Assembly: GCA_037443425.1 (NCBI GenBank)
Contig: JBBIOI010000018.1
Coordinates: 1-37,376, forward strand
Source of the DNA: JBBIOI01 sp037443425
GTDB lineage: Bacteria > Desulfobacterota > BSN033 > UBA1163
Direction of reading: 5' to 3'
DNA length: 37,376 nt
Position numbers and translations under genes: made by a program. The notes under the pieces are model-generated. The model searched no databases. It was not told the origin of the DNA and saw only the letters and a program-made list of their open reading frames with translations. Positions 15,398-23,267 of the stretch are shown here, piece by piece; positions within the stretch are counted from its first letter, which is position 1; every line of letters starts with the position of its first letter.

Positions 15398-15789
15398 TTC
15401 TGGTCGATACATCGGTTTTAATCCATTTTTTTAAGGGTGCAGACCGTGAAGGCTGTAAGAAGTTTATTGGCGTTATACAAAGAAGGGTTCCATTCGGGAT
15501 AAATTCAATGATCTTTCAGGAGGTTTTGCAAGGTGCCGCATCAGAAAAAGAGTATTTGACTTTGAAAAGATACCTGGGGAGTCAAAGATTTTATCATCTG
15601 AACGACCCAATTGAGTCGTTTGCAAGGGCTGCAAAGATATACCTGGATTGCAGAAAAAAGGGAATCACTATACGCAGTACGATCGACTGTCTTATTGCCC
15701 AGACAGCATTAAAAAATGATCTTTTCCTTTTTCATGAAGATAATGATTTTAATCTTATGGCAAAAGTTGTGCCCTTAAAAATTTTTTAA
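15394..15789 (+). CDS. vapC: VapC-type PIN-domain toxin
   Basis: 131 residues, the normal VapC length. Metal-site acids: Asp5 in LVDTSVLI, Glu43 in FQEVLQG, Asp98 in STIDCLIA, and Asp116/Asp118 in HEDNDF. A ribonuclease toxin neutralised by the preceding VapB. It is on the opposite strand from, and unrelated in antitoxin type to, the PIN module 0.6 kb away. No terminator is evident after it; family 2 repeats begin about 50 bases downstream. Confidence 0.94.
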   Translation: MILVDTSVLIHFFKGADREGCKKFIGVIQRRVPFGINSMIFQEVLQGAASEKEYLTLKRYLGSQRFYHLNDPIESFARAAKIYLDCRKKGITIRSTIDCLIAQTALKNDLFLFHEDNDFNLMAKVVPLKIF

Positions 15790-15837
15790 TAAGGTTATCT
15801 CTGGAAGAAAAATCCAAGCCTATTAACATGACATAAG

Positions 15838-16013
15838 CTCAAGCCGATAGCCATAACCGTAAACCGATACAGACTTCGTAACCCTAACCTTATAACCTTC
15901 GTTAAACGTTGGTCCTCTACGATACCCGTATCGTAAGACGTTAATCGATAACGTCAAAAAACAAGAGAAACGAATGACGTAAACGTTCACCGATACGAGC
16001 TTCGTAAACGTAA
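15838..16013. repeat. Palindromic repeat family 2, copy 2
   Basis: The perfect palindrome ACGATACCCGTATCGT at 15919-15934 is followed by GACGTTAATCG and ends with CCGATACGAGCTTCGTAAAC (about 15991-16010). An extra, earlier CCGATACAGACTTCGTAACC sits at about 15860. Matches 7852-7948 module for module. Confidence 0.8.
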
Positions 16014-16017
16014 CCAT

Positions 16018-16170
16018 AACTCAATAAACCCAATAAACTCAAGCAACTCAAGTAACCCAAGTAACTCAAGTAACCCAAGTAACTCAAATAACTCAAGCAA
16101 CCCAAGTAACTCAAGTAACCAGATAAACAAGATAGACCAGATAAACTAAATAGACGAGGTAGACCAGAGA
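16018..16170. repeat. 9-bp array (AACYCAAGT), about 11 units, then GATAAACCA-like units
   Basis: AACTCAATA, AACCCAATA, then alternating AACTCAAGT/AACCCAAGT units to about 16118, followed by GATAAACAA/GATAGACCA units to about 16168. Together with the palindromic block before it, this fills most of the gap between vapC and the PilY1-like gene; no gene is present there. Confidence 0.88.
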
Positions 16171-16228
16171 GTGACAAAATGGCAGTTAGTTGAAGTTTTT
16201 AAAAATATTTCTCTTCAAGACTTATCAC

Positions 16229-16302
16229 TATTTTACTCTATTTCTACATATTTTACTCATAATTTTATTAAATTCATACATATGAGCGGTATTTTTTTTG
16301 CA
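16229..16302 (+). promoter_or_regulatory. Candidate sigma-54 promoter with upstream direct repeat (PilY1-like gene)
   Basis: CGGTAT-TTTTT-TTGCA (16287-16302) keeps GG and GC at the correct 12-base separation and has a perfect -12 box, but only GG of the -24 box. Two exact copies of TATTTTACTC lie upstream, 20 bases apart (16229 and 16249), and could be activator sites. Predicted transcript start is about 16313, just before the ribosome site. Confidence 0.4.
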
Positions 16303-16330
16303 AATCCTTCTAATATTGGAGGGATTTGCT

Positions 16331-18613
16331 ATGAACATAAGGAAAATATTATATTTTTTTGCCATATTTATAATTTTTTTCGTCTCACCTCAACTTTTAT
16401 TTTCTGCCCAGATAAAACTTGCCTGGGATCCCAATACAGAACCAGATCTTGCAGGTTATAAGATATACTGGGGAAAAAGTTCGAGGTCTTATGAGAATTC
16501 AGTTGATGTTGGAAATGTAACTCAATACACCCTCACAGGTTTAACTGCAGGAGAGACTTACTTCATAGCTGCTACTGCCTATAATTTATCCAATAATGAA
16601 AGCGATTTTTCGAATGAAGTAAGTGGAGTAGCAGTGGAACCAGAACCTGTAGTTGTTATCCCTCCAACTATTACACCTCCAGAAACAAATGTTACAGATA
16701 CAGGTGGAGACACACAGCAATCAGATACCTCGGTTATTGTTGTTATATCTGAGACAAATGTAGATGGCTCACCAATAGGTAATATAAAAAGCTATGATAT
16801 AACCTCACCATCAGACCCAAATACCTCTTCAGGCACAACAGATTCGAATACATCTACTAATGAATCAGTTAATTCAACTAACTCAAGCGACTCAAGTAAC
16901 CCAAGTAACCCAAGTGACTCAAGTAACCCTATAGTAGTTGATTCGACAAATACCCCTGCCCTCGATTCAAATGGGGAGATTAATGATTCTTCTACAAGTG
17001 AATGGAGCTCCGAGCCTGATGGTAAACAGGTTGGTAAAGGTGGTATTGGAGAAAAACTTAAAAAGAGGCAAAACCAACGCAAGATTTTCACCAACTTAGG
17101 AGATTCAAATCTCAATGCAACCTCAAATTCCTTTGATGTCTCAAATGAAAAACTTACATCAGAGATACTGGGTGTAAGTGAATCAGAGAGAGAAAAGATA
17201 ATTCAGTATGTCCATGGATACGACTCATATGGTAAAAGGGATAAAAAAGGAAACCTGATAAAGAGAAGATGGCTTCTTGGATCAATAACAAATTCAAGAC
17301 CACTTGTAATCCCTTATGAAAATTCTAAATCGGTTATGTATGTTGGAGCAAATGATGGTATGCTTCATGCCTTTGATAGTAAGACCGGTGAGGAGCTCTG
17401 GGGATTCATACCTTTTGAATTACTTTCTCGATTAAAAGAATTACCCAATGCCAGGGGAATTAAGTATTTTATTGACGGGTCTCCAAAGGTTTATATCACA
17501 AAAACACAGAAGATTATGGTTTTTGGTTTAGGAAGAGGGGGTAGTTATTATTATGCACTCGATGTTACAAATCCTGAAAGCCCAAAATTTCTCTGGAAGA
17601 TTGGACCTGAGATGACAGGATTTTCCGAGCTCGGTCAGACATGGTCAACACCTCAATTTGGGAAGATTAAATATGGAAAACAGACAAAGGTGGTCTGTAT
17701 ATTTGCTGGTGGCTATGATGAAAATCATAATCAGAGGAATCAAACTTCAGAGGATAAAAAGGGTAGGGCAGTCTATATGGTCGATTTATTAACAGGAGAA
17801 CAAGTATGGCGATGGGATTATGAAAGGGATTCTAATATGAAATATAGTATACCCAGTGATGTTTCTCGGGTTGATTTAAATGGAGATGGATACATAGACA
17901 GGCTTTATGTTGGTGACCTTGGTGGCAGGCTCTGGAAGTTCGACCTAAGAGGGACTGACCCAAAGAGCTGGTCAGGAAGAATAACTTTTAATGCAAATCA
18001 TAATTTTATGGGTAGTAGTAAACGAAAGATATTTAACAGACCTGAGGTAACGATTGAAAAAGATGGCAGTGCAATTGTATTTTTCGGGACTGGTGATAGG
18101 GATAACATACTGGATAAGAAAAATTCAGATAAATTTTATGCCTTCGTAGATAAGGGTCAAAATACTGTTGTCACAGAAGATAGTCTTGCAGACCTTACAA
18201 AAACACTTGGTACGGTTGAAAACCTGGCAAATAAAGACGGTTGGTTTATTAACTTAATAAATAGTGGAGAGAAGATACTTTCATCACCTGTGATTGCATT
18301 TGGAGTCATATATTTTACAACATTTACCCCTACACAGGATAAACAGGGGATTGCAAGGCTTTATGCTTTGAATTTTAGAACCGGAAATCCAATTTTTAAC
18401 CTAAACAGGGAGAATGATTTAGGGGGACCCAAAATTGACCTTTCAGACCGTTCAAAAATAATTGGAAAAGGAGTTCCATCAAATGTAGTGATCTCTGGTC
18501 TTGGAAGAAGACTGTTTGCATATACTGGGATTCAGAATGGCTTATATTATACCCCTATGAGGGAACATTCAACACTTATTCCAATCTGGTGGAGAGAAGT
18601 TAGAAAGAAGTGA
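16331..18613 (+). CDS. PilY1-like protein: fibronectin III domain plus PilC/PilY1 beta-propeller
   Basis: 760 residues. ATG 16331 is chosen because GGAGGG lies 7 bases before it; the TTG at 16298 falls inside the promoter. Signal peptide at 1-26 (IFIIFFVSPQLLFSA), a fibronectin III domain at about 27-100 (KLAWDPNTEPDLAGYKIYWG), a low-complexity Ser/Asn/Pro linker at about 105-280, then the PilY1/PilC C-terminal propeller from about 313 (GSITNSRPLVIPY, YVGANDGMLHAFD). The Ca-binding loop DLNGDGYID lies at 515-523, followed by RLYVGDLGGRLWKFDL. PilY1 proteins sit at type IV pilus tips or on the surface and control pilus retraction. The usual N-terminal von Willebrand A domain is replaced by fibronectin III. 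No pilus genes are nearby, and no PEP-CTERM tail is present. Confidence 0.88.
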   Translation: MNIRKILYFFAIFIIFFVSPQLLFSAQIKLAWDPNTEPDLAGYKIYWGKSSRSYENSVDVGNVTQYTLTGLTAGETYFIAATAYNLSNNESDFSNEVSGVAVEPEPVVVIPPTITPPETNVTDTGGDTQQSDTSVIVVISETNVDGSPIGNIKSYDITSPSDPNTSSGTTDSNTSTNESVNSTNSSDSSNPSNPSDSSNPIVVDSTNTPALDSNGEINDSSTSEWSSEPDGKQVGKGGIGEKLKKRQNQRKIFTNLGDSNLNATSNSFDVSNEKLTSEILGVSESEREKIIQYVHGYDSYGKRDKKGNLIKRRWLLGSITNSRPLVIPYENSKSVMYVGANDGMLHAFDSKTGEELWGFIPFELLSRLKELPNARGIKYFIDGSPKVYITKTQKIMVFGLGRGGSYYYALDVTNPESPKFLWKIGPEMTGFSELGQTWSTPQFGKIKYGKQTKVVCIFAGGYDENHNQRNQTSEDKKGRAVYMVDLLTGEQVWRWDYERDSNMKYSIPSDVSRVDLNGDGYIDRLYVGDLGGRLWKFDLRGTDPKSWSGRITFNANHNFMGSSKRKIFNRPEVTIEKDGSAIVFFGTGDRDNILDKKNSDKFYAFVDKGQNTVVTEDSLADLTKTLGTVENLANKDGWFINLINSGEKILSSPVIAFGVIYFTTFTPTQDKQGIARLYALNFRTGNPIFNLNRENDLGGPKIDLSDRSKIIGKGVPSNVVISGLGRRLFAYTGIQNGLYYTPMREHSTLIPIWWREVRKK
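16870..16929 (+). repeat. In-frame 9-bp array inside the PilY1-like gene
   Basis: About six units (AACTCAAGC, GACTCAAGT, AACCCAAGT, AACCCAAGT, GACTCAAGT, AACCC) in codon phase, encoding NSS-DSS-NPS-NPS-DSS-NP (residues 184-200). Same unit as the intergenic arrays, including the one about 0.75 kb upstream. Confidence 0.9.
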
Positions 18614-18629
18614 GGGTGCCTCTGTTTAT

Positions 18630-18760
18630 AAGTCATTGAGAGCTCCCCCACTTGATGCGGAGGGAATTCCATAGATTCCTCGCTTCGCTCGGAATGACAG
18701 ATGGGAAAAGCTCGGAATGACAATTTGAAAGAGAGCACTTCGACTTCGCTTCGCAATGAG
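18630..18760. repeat. Family 1 dispersed repeats between convergent genes
   Basis: TCATTGAGAGCTCCCCCACT, ATTCCTCGCTTCGCTCGGAA and GCACTTCGACTTCGCTTCGC units fill the 157-base gap between the convergent PilY1-like and spermidine-synthase-like genes. No separate terminator is seen. Confidence 0.75.
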
Positions 18761-18770
18761 AATCTTGAAT

Positions 18771-21077
18771 TTATTTCTGTAGTTTTGTAAAGATCAGGAA
18801 AAGAAAGAGGCTACTTGCTTTAATTAAAGCCATAAAGATACATGTATCTTTAAGACCAAGGATTGGTAAAAAGAAAATTCCACCAAGCAATCCTCCAAAA
18901 AAGCCTCCCAATAAATCAGCTCCGTAGAGTAATCCCGCGGTTTGCCCGAATATCCCCTTTTTTAAGTGAGAATCGAGATAAATCTTTGTAGCCATAGGAA
19001 ATTGAAAACCCACAAGCGTTCCACATAGAAAAGAAGTTATAAGAAATATGCAATAAAGAAGATAATATACCCCTGTCTTCTCAAGATGATAAGAAGGGAT
19101 TAAAAAGATTAATGGAAGAAGCAGAGAAAAGACAATGACCCAGGATTCGAGAATTAAAAATATTGAAGCACCATTTTTTATACTGCTAAGATTTTTTGTG
19201 ATATAAAGACAACTTAAGGCAGCCCCAACCATGAACAAAGTTACAAGAAGCCCTATCTGGTGATAAAGGTATCCATAGAAGGTCTGAAATGTCAATATAA
19301 TTGTTAGATGAAGAATCATATCAGTAATGCCTGATGTGAATATTGCATATGGAAGAGAATATTTTGAAATGATGGGTTTTTTAAAAAAGATTAAGGAGAA
19401 AAGGATTGTAAAGATAGCTATGATTGATCCTGTCAATTTTAAGCTTAAGCCTTCAAACCATTTAAAAATCTTTACAAGGTAAGACGAAAACAGGGAATTC
19501 CAATAAGATAGATTTAAAAACACTGCCACAGGATGAAAATCTGAATTTAGGCGAAACTTTCGTCCCTGCATCGATTTTTCGAACCAGTTTTGCCATCTTT
19601 CGTTTAGTCGATATTCAATGTAACTTTTTGTGATTAAACTTGTTTTTATCTTCCTTTCCTGTAAGGCTCTGATCATATAATCGGGTGTTAAGTTATTTGT
19701 TTTATCTGAATTTGATGAAAGATAGATATTTGTTTCACCTGGGATTATCTTTACTGAACGAAAAACAGCTTTTAATGTATCCCATATACATCCATTTAAA
19801 TCCTTAAGCTCAGGGCTTATATAGGTAAGAGATCCAGGAAGCATAAGAACAACAATCCCCTCAGAGGCTAACTTTTTCTGGACAGTAGAAAAAAATTCAT
19901 GTGAAAATAGTCTGTTTGTTTGTAGTTCATGGGGCGCAGAAAGACCGATAAAAATTATATCATAGCTTTCGTTTGTCTTTTTAACAAAGAAACTTCCATC
20001 TGTATAGTGTATCCTTACCCTTTGATCATGTAGTTCATATTGAGTTACTGGAGTTGGAAATTTCTGGACAAGTTTAAGTAATAGTGGATCAAGCTCTACA
20101 TAATCCAGACGCCTTATAGGATATTTTAAGATTTCATAAATCATTCCACCTGCACCACCACTTAAAATTAAAACAGATTGGGGATTCTCATGTGATAGCA
20201 TTGCGAAGTGAACGAGGTCTTCTATTGATGCAATATCAGGTACTGGTGTTGTAATTGTAGGAACGCCATTTGTATAGAATGTCAACTGCTCACCTCTCTT
20301 CGTTACAGTAATATTTCCGTATATGGAATTTTCATTATGAATAGGGTTTAGCCCCTTCCATTGCGATTTAATAGATGAGAGATGTATACTTTCAGAGATT
20401 GGTGTAAAAAGTATTAAGGCAAAGGCAGTGGTGAGGATGGCAGATATCCAGAAAAGATTTTTTTTTATTCTGTCATATGATGCGACCTTAGCTTCCCATA
20501 ATATAAACAGCGAAATGAGGGAGTTTATCAAAGATACTATAAATGCAATCTCAAAAGAGGTGAGGTATTGAATCATAATGAATGTGATAAGAAAACCTCC
20601 AAGGATTGAGCCTATTGTTTCCATTACATATACTTTACCAATGGATGAGGCATCTTCGCTAAGAAATTGCGCATAGAGTTTACATCCATATGTAAAGAGG
20701 GCGCCATGGGGTATTGCAACAGGAAGTAAGATCAAAAAAGATGAATATAATATGGGTAAGAATCCCATGTATTCTCCATGAATAGATATGATAATATTTT
20801 TTGATAATCGAGAAAGGTAGATTGCTACGGGAAGGGATATTGAAAATATTAATTGAAAAAGTACGTATATCTCTATCTTCCTTTTTTTAATTTCAACCGA
20901 TCTTCCTACATAGAAGGAGCCCACTGCCTCGAGGATTAGAAAGTTAGCAATGATGATTCCGAGGGTTAATTCATTTCCAAAAAATGACACAAGTAATTCA
21001 CGAAGGAGGATAATCTGTGAAACCATCCCGCTAAGTCCCATAATCAATAAGGAAATCTTGAAAGAGAAGACCTGCAT
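18771..21077 (-). CDS. Membrane-bound spermidine synthase-like protein, catalytic Asp lost
   Basis: 768 residues in three parts: seven or so membrane segments (1-225), a spermidine-synthase-type Rossmann domain (about 250-480), then six or seven more membrane segments (about 530-768). The nucleotide-binding loop is ILSGGAGGMIYEIL (304-317) with Glu in DYVELDP (325-331). Where aminopropyltransferases have the catalytic VDSTDP-type motif, this protein reads FIGLSAPHELQTNRLF, with both aspartates gone, so polyamine synthesis is unlikely. Similar fused proteins are common in environmental genomes and have no settled function. Last gene of the minus-strand run, after the exported methyltransferase. 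Start ATG 21077 has only a close TTTAGGA ahead of it. Confidence 0.85.
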   Translation of the reverse strand: MQVFSFKISLLIMGLSGMVSQIILLRELLVSFFGNELTLGIIIANFLILEAVGSFYVGRSVEIKKRKIEIYVLFQLIFSISLPVAIYLSRLSKNIIISIHGEYMGFLPILYSSFLILLPVAIPHGALFTYGCKLYAQFLSEDASSIGKVYVMETIGSILGGFLITFIMIQYLTSFEIAFIVSLINSLISLFILWEAKVASYDRIKKNLFWISAILTTAFALILFTPISESIHLSSIKSQWKGLNPIHNENSIYGNITVTKRGEQLTFYTNGVPTITTPVPDIASIEDLVHFAMLSHENPQSVLILSGGAGGMIYEILKYPIRRLDYVELDPLLLKLVQKFPTPVTQYELHDQRVRIHYTDGSFFVKKTNESYDIIFIGLSAPHELQTNRLFSHEFFSTVQKKLASEGIVVLMLPGSLTYISPELKDLNGCIWDTLKAVFRSVKIIPGETNIYLSSNSDKTNNLTPDYMIRALQERKIKTSLITKSYIEYRLNERWQNWFEKSMQGRKFRLNSDFHPVAVFLNLSYWNSLFSSYLVKIFKWFEGLSLKLTGSIIAIFTILFSLIFFKKPIISKYSLPYAIFTSGITDMILHLTIILTFQTFYGYLYHQIGLLVTLFMVGAALSCLYITKNLSSIKNGASIFLILESWVIVFSLLLPLIFLIPSYHLEKTGVYYLLYCIFLITSFLCGTLVGFQFPMATKIYLDSHLKKGIFGQTAGLLYGADLLGGFFGGLLGGIFFLPILGLKDTCIFMALIKASSLFLFLIFTKLQK

Positions 21078-21129
21078 TCCTAAACCCGACGCTTAACCTT
21101 CACCCATTGCCTCTTTCTTATCCTCATTC

Positions 21130-21966
21130 CTAATTTGTTACCTTTGTAGCGGTCCATTTGCCTGTCTTTCTCCCAGCCCTAAAATTTCCTTCCATGGTAT
21201 TACTACCTATCAGACCTTTATACTCTATGTTTCCCAGATTGAAATTTATCTCTTCTCCCCTTATATGCCCATTACTAATTGAGATAATCTTTGAGCCTGA
21301 CTTAAAGAGCCCTGATATTTTTTGAAACTTTTGATTTATAATCAGTTCACCATCCATAAATCTCCATCTTCCTTCAACATTTGCAGGCACAATCCAGAGA
21401 AGTGCACTACAGTAGTATGTGCAGTCCCATCCGTCTCTGAGGTTAACCACTTCGTCAGGCACCCATTCTCCCATGTCAAATGTATTTGATACAATACGAG
21501 TACCTGGTTTAAGCTTAAGGATTTGAGGACGTAACCTCAAATTCAGCTCTGGCAATAGAAACATCGTTATAACCGTTGCCTGTGAGAAATCACTCTCAAA
21601 AATATCTGCCCTAATAAATTTTGCCCTATCTGAGACACCTTCCTTTTCTGCATTTCTCTTAGATAGTTCTACCATATCAGGGTCGTATTCAATTCCAAGT
21701 GCCCGTGCCCCCCTTTTTGCTGCAGCTATGACCAATCGTCCATCACCAGAGCCAAGGTCAATGACATAATCTTTGGGGCTCACATTTGCAAGATCGAGCA
21801 TCTTCTCTACAAGTGCTGGAGCTGTTGGAAGCCACATCACATCCTTTCCTGGTTGGCCTTCAACAGGAGTAAAGTCTTTTTGCTGAGCTTCAGCCAGACC
21901 AATGAGGAGTGTAGATATCAGTAATAGAAATAAGATTGTTTTTCTGTTCAAATTTAAAATCTTCAT
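21130..21966 (-). CDS. Class I SAM-dependent methyltransferase with signal peptide
   Basis: 278 residues. An N-terminal signal peptide (ILFLLLISTLLIGLAEA, cut about residue 27) is followed by a Rossmann methyltransferase: motif I VIDLGSGDGR (68-77), acidic Glu93 in GIEYDPD, RADIFES and LPELNLRLRP. A beta-rich C-terminal part of about 80 residues (EGRWRFMDGELII..., TMEGNFRAG) resembles a small barrel. The ribosome site GGAGAGGAAA supports the start, so the signal peptide is genuine. An exported methyltransferase raises the question of where it gets SAM; it may act on the membrane face, or the segment may be an anchor. Lies 21 bases after eno, probably in the same transcript. Confidence 0.87.
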   Translation of the reverse strand: MKILNLNRKTILFLLLISTLLIGLAEAQQKDFTPVEGQPGKDVMWLPTAPALVEKMLDLANVSPKDYVIDLGSGDGRLVIAAAKRGARALGIEYDPDMVELSKRNAEKEGVSDRAKFIRADIFESDFSQATVITMFLLPELNLRLRPQILKLKPGTRIVSNTFDMGEWVPDEVVNLRDGWDCTYYCSALLWIVPANVEGRWRFMDGELIINQKFQKISGLFKSGSKIISISNGHIRGEEINFNLGNIEYKGLIGSNTMEGNFRAGRKTGKWTATKVTN

Positions 21967-21987
21967 ATAATTTCCTCTCCAAATAAT

Positions 21988-23256
21988 CTATTTAACCTCT
22001 CCAAATATCGCACTATCACCGAGAGCCTCTTCAATCCTTATAAGCTGATTATACTTAGCCACTCGGTCTGTCCTTGAAGGTGCGCCTGTCTTTATCTGAT
22101 AGGCAGATGTCCCCACAGCAAGGTCTGAGATTGTTGTGTCCTCGGTCTCGCCAGAGCGGTGTGATATGATGGTCTTATAACCAGCAAGTTTTGCAATCCT
22201 TATGACCTCAAGTGTTTCACTTAGAGTTCCTATTTGATTCAGCTTAATCAAGATTGCATTTGCCACACCATCTCTTATCCCCTTTAAAAGACGTTTCTTA
22301 TTTGTAACAAAGATATCATCGCCAACAAGTTGAACCTTATTGCCAAGTCTTTTAGTCATCTCTTTCCAGCCTTTCCAGTCATCCTCTGAAAGTCCATCCT
22401 CGATTGATATAATCGGATATTTATTTATGAGTGATTCATAGTAATCTATCATTTCAGATGAAGATTTCTTCTTTTTCTCATCTGCTTCAAAATGGTAGAA
22501 GCCATCTTTATATAGTTCTGTGGCTGCAGAATCGATTGCAAGTGAGATATCTAATCCTGGTCGATAGCCAGCTGACCTGATTGCCTCAACGATTAAATGA
22601 AAGGCTTCTTCATTAGAGTTAAGATCGGGTGCAAATCCTCCTTCGTCACCAACCGATGTCCTGAAACCCTTCTTCTTTAGAACTGACTTAAGGTTATGAT
22701 AAACCTCTACTGCCATACGAAGCCCATCGCTAAAGGTCTTTGCTCCAATAGGGGCTATCATGAATTCCTGGAGGTCTAAATTATTGTCTGCATGAACTCC
22801 CCCATTTAGTATATTCATAAGCGGAACTGGAAGGGCGTTTGCTGTTAAACCACCAATGTATCGAAACAAAGGAATCCCAAGATAATTTGCAGAGGCCTTT
22901 GCACAGGCTAAAGAGACTGCAAGGATTGCATTTGCCCCGAGTTTAGACTTATTTGATGTTCCATCCAGTTGAATCATCACCCTGTCAATCCCTGTCTGAT
23001 CAAGAACATCATTTCCCAGAAGTTTTGGTGCGATAATATTATTAATATTTTTAACGGCCTTCTTAACCCCTCTGCCAAGATAGCGTTTTGGGTCCTCGTC
23101 TCTTAGCTCGAGGGCTTCGTGGCTACCTGTTGATGCCCCTGAAGGAACGGCTGCCAATCCTGAGTGGCCGCTTTCAAGGATAACCTCTGCCTCGACAGTT
23201 GGATTTCCCCTCGAATCAAGAATCTCTCTTCCTATGACATTGATTATTGTAGACAT
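21988..23256 (-). CDS. eno: Enolase
   Basis: Converts 2-phosphoglycerate to phosphoenolpyruvate in glycolysis and gluconeogenesis; cytoplasmic. 422 residues, normal length. Catalytic residues present: Glu164 (DLQEF), Glu205 (GDEGGFAPD), Lys338 (ILIKLNQIGT), His366 in SHRSGETED and Lys389 in IKTGAPSRTDR. The Mg ligands are Asp242, Glu286 and Asp313. Strong ribosome site AAAGGAGG before ATG 23256, 11 bases after pgsA. Part of the long minus-strand housekeeping run. Confidence 0.99.
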   Translation of the reverse strand: MSTIINVIGREILDSRGNPTVEAEVILESGHSGLAAVPSGASTGSHEALELRDEDPKRYLGRGVKKAVKNINNIIAPKLLGNDVLDQTGIDRVMIQLDGTSNKSKLGANAILAVSLACAKASANYLGIPLFRYIGGLTANALPVPLMNILNGGVHADNNLDLQEFMIAPIGAKTFSDGLRMAVEVYHNLKSVLKKKGFRTSVGDEGGFAPDLNSNEEAFHLIVEAIRSAGYRPGLDISLAIDSAATELYKDGFYHFEADEKKKKSSSEMIDYYESLINKYPIISIEDGLSEDDWKGWKEMTKRLGNKVQLVGDDIFVTNKKRLLKGIRDGVANAILIKLNQIGTLSETLEVIRIAKLAGYKTIISHRSGETEDTTISDLAVGTSAYQIKTGAPSRTDRVAKYNQLIRIEEALGDSAIFGEVK

Positions 23257-23267
23257 GATGCCTCCTT

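Noticed and set aside
7976..16118. CRISPR-like arrays suggested by the evenly spaced repeats
   Set aside because: Units are 9 bp with no unique spacers, repeats are imperfect and contiguous, and no cas gene is in the window.
15823..16177. Minus-strand open frames giving SYLGYLSYLGYLS-like proteins
   Set aside because: Artefacts of the 9-bp array, whose unit length keeps any frame open; composition is that of the repeat alone.
16160..16190. TGGCAG-TTAG-TTGAA as sigma-54 promoter of the PilY1-like gene
   Set aside because: GG-to-GC spacing is one base short and the GC is missing; the site at 16287-16302 fits the spacing better.
16792..17115. 107-residue minus-strand open frame inside the PilY1-like gene
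   Set aside because: Antisense shadow of the low-complexity linker; Leu/Gly/Ser repeats reflect the 9-mer read backwards.
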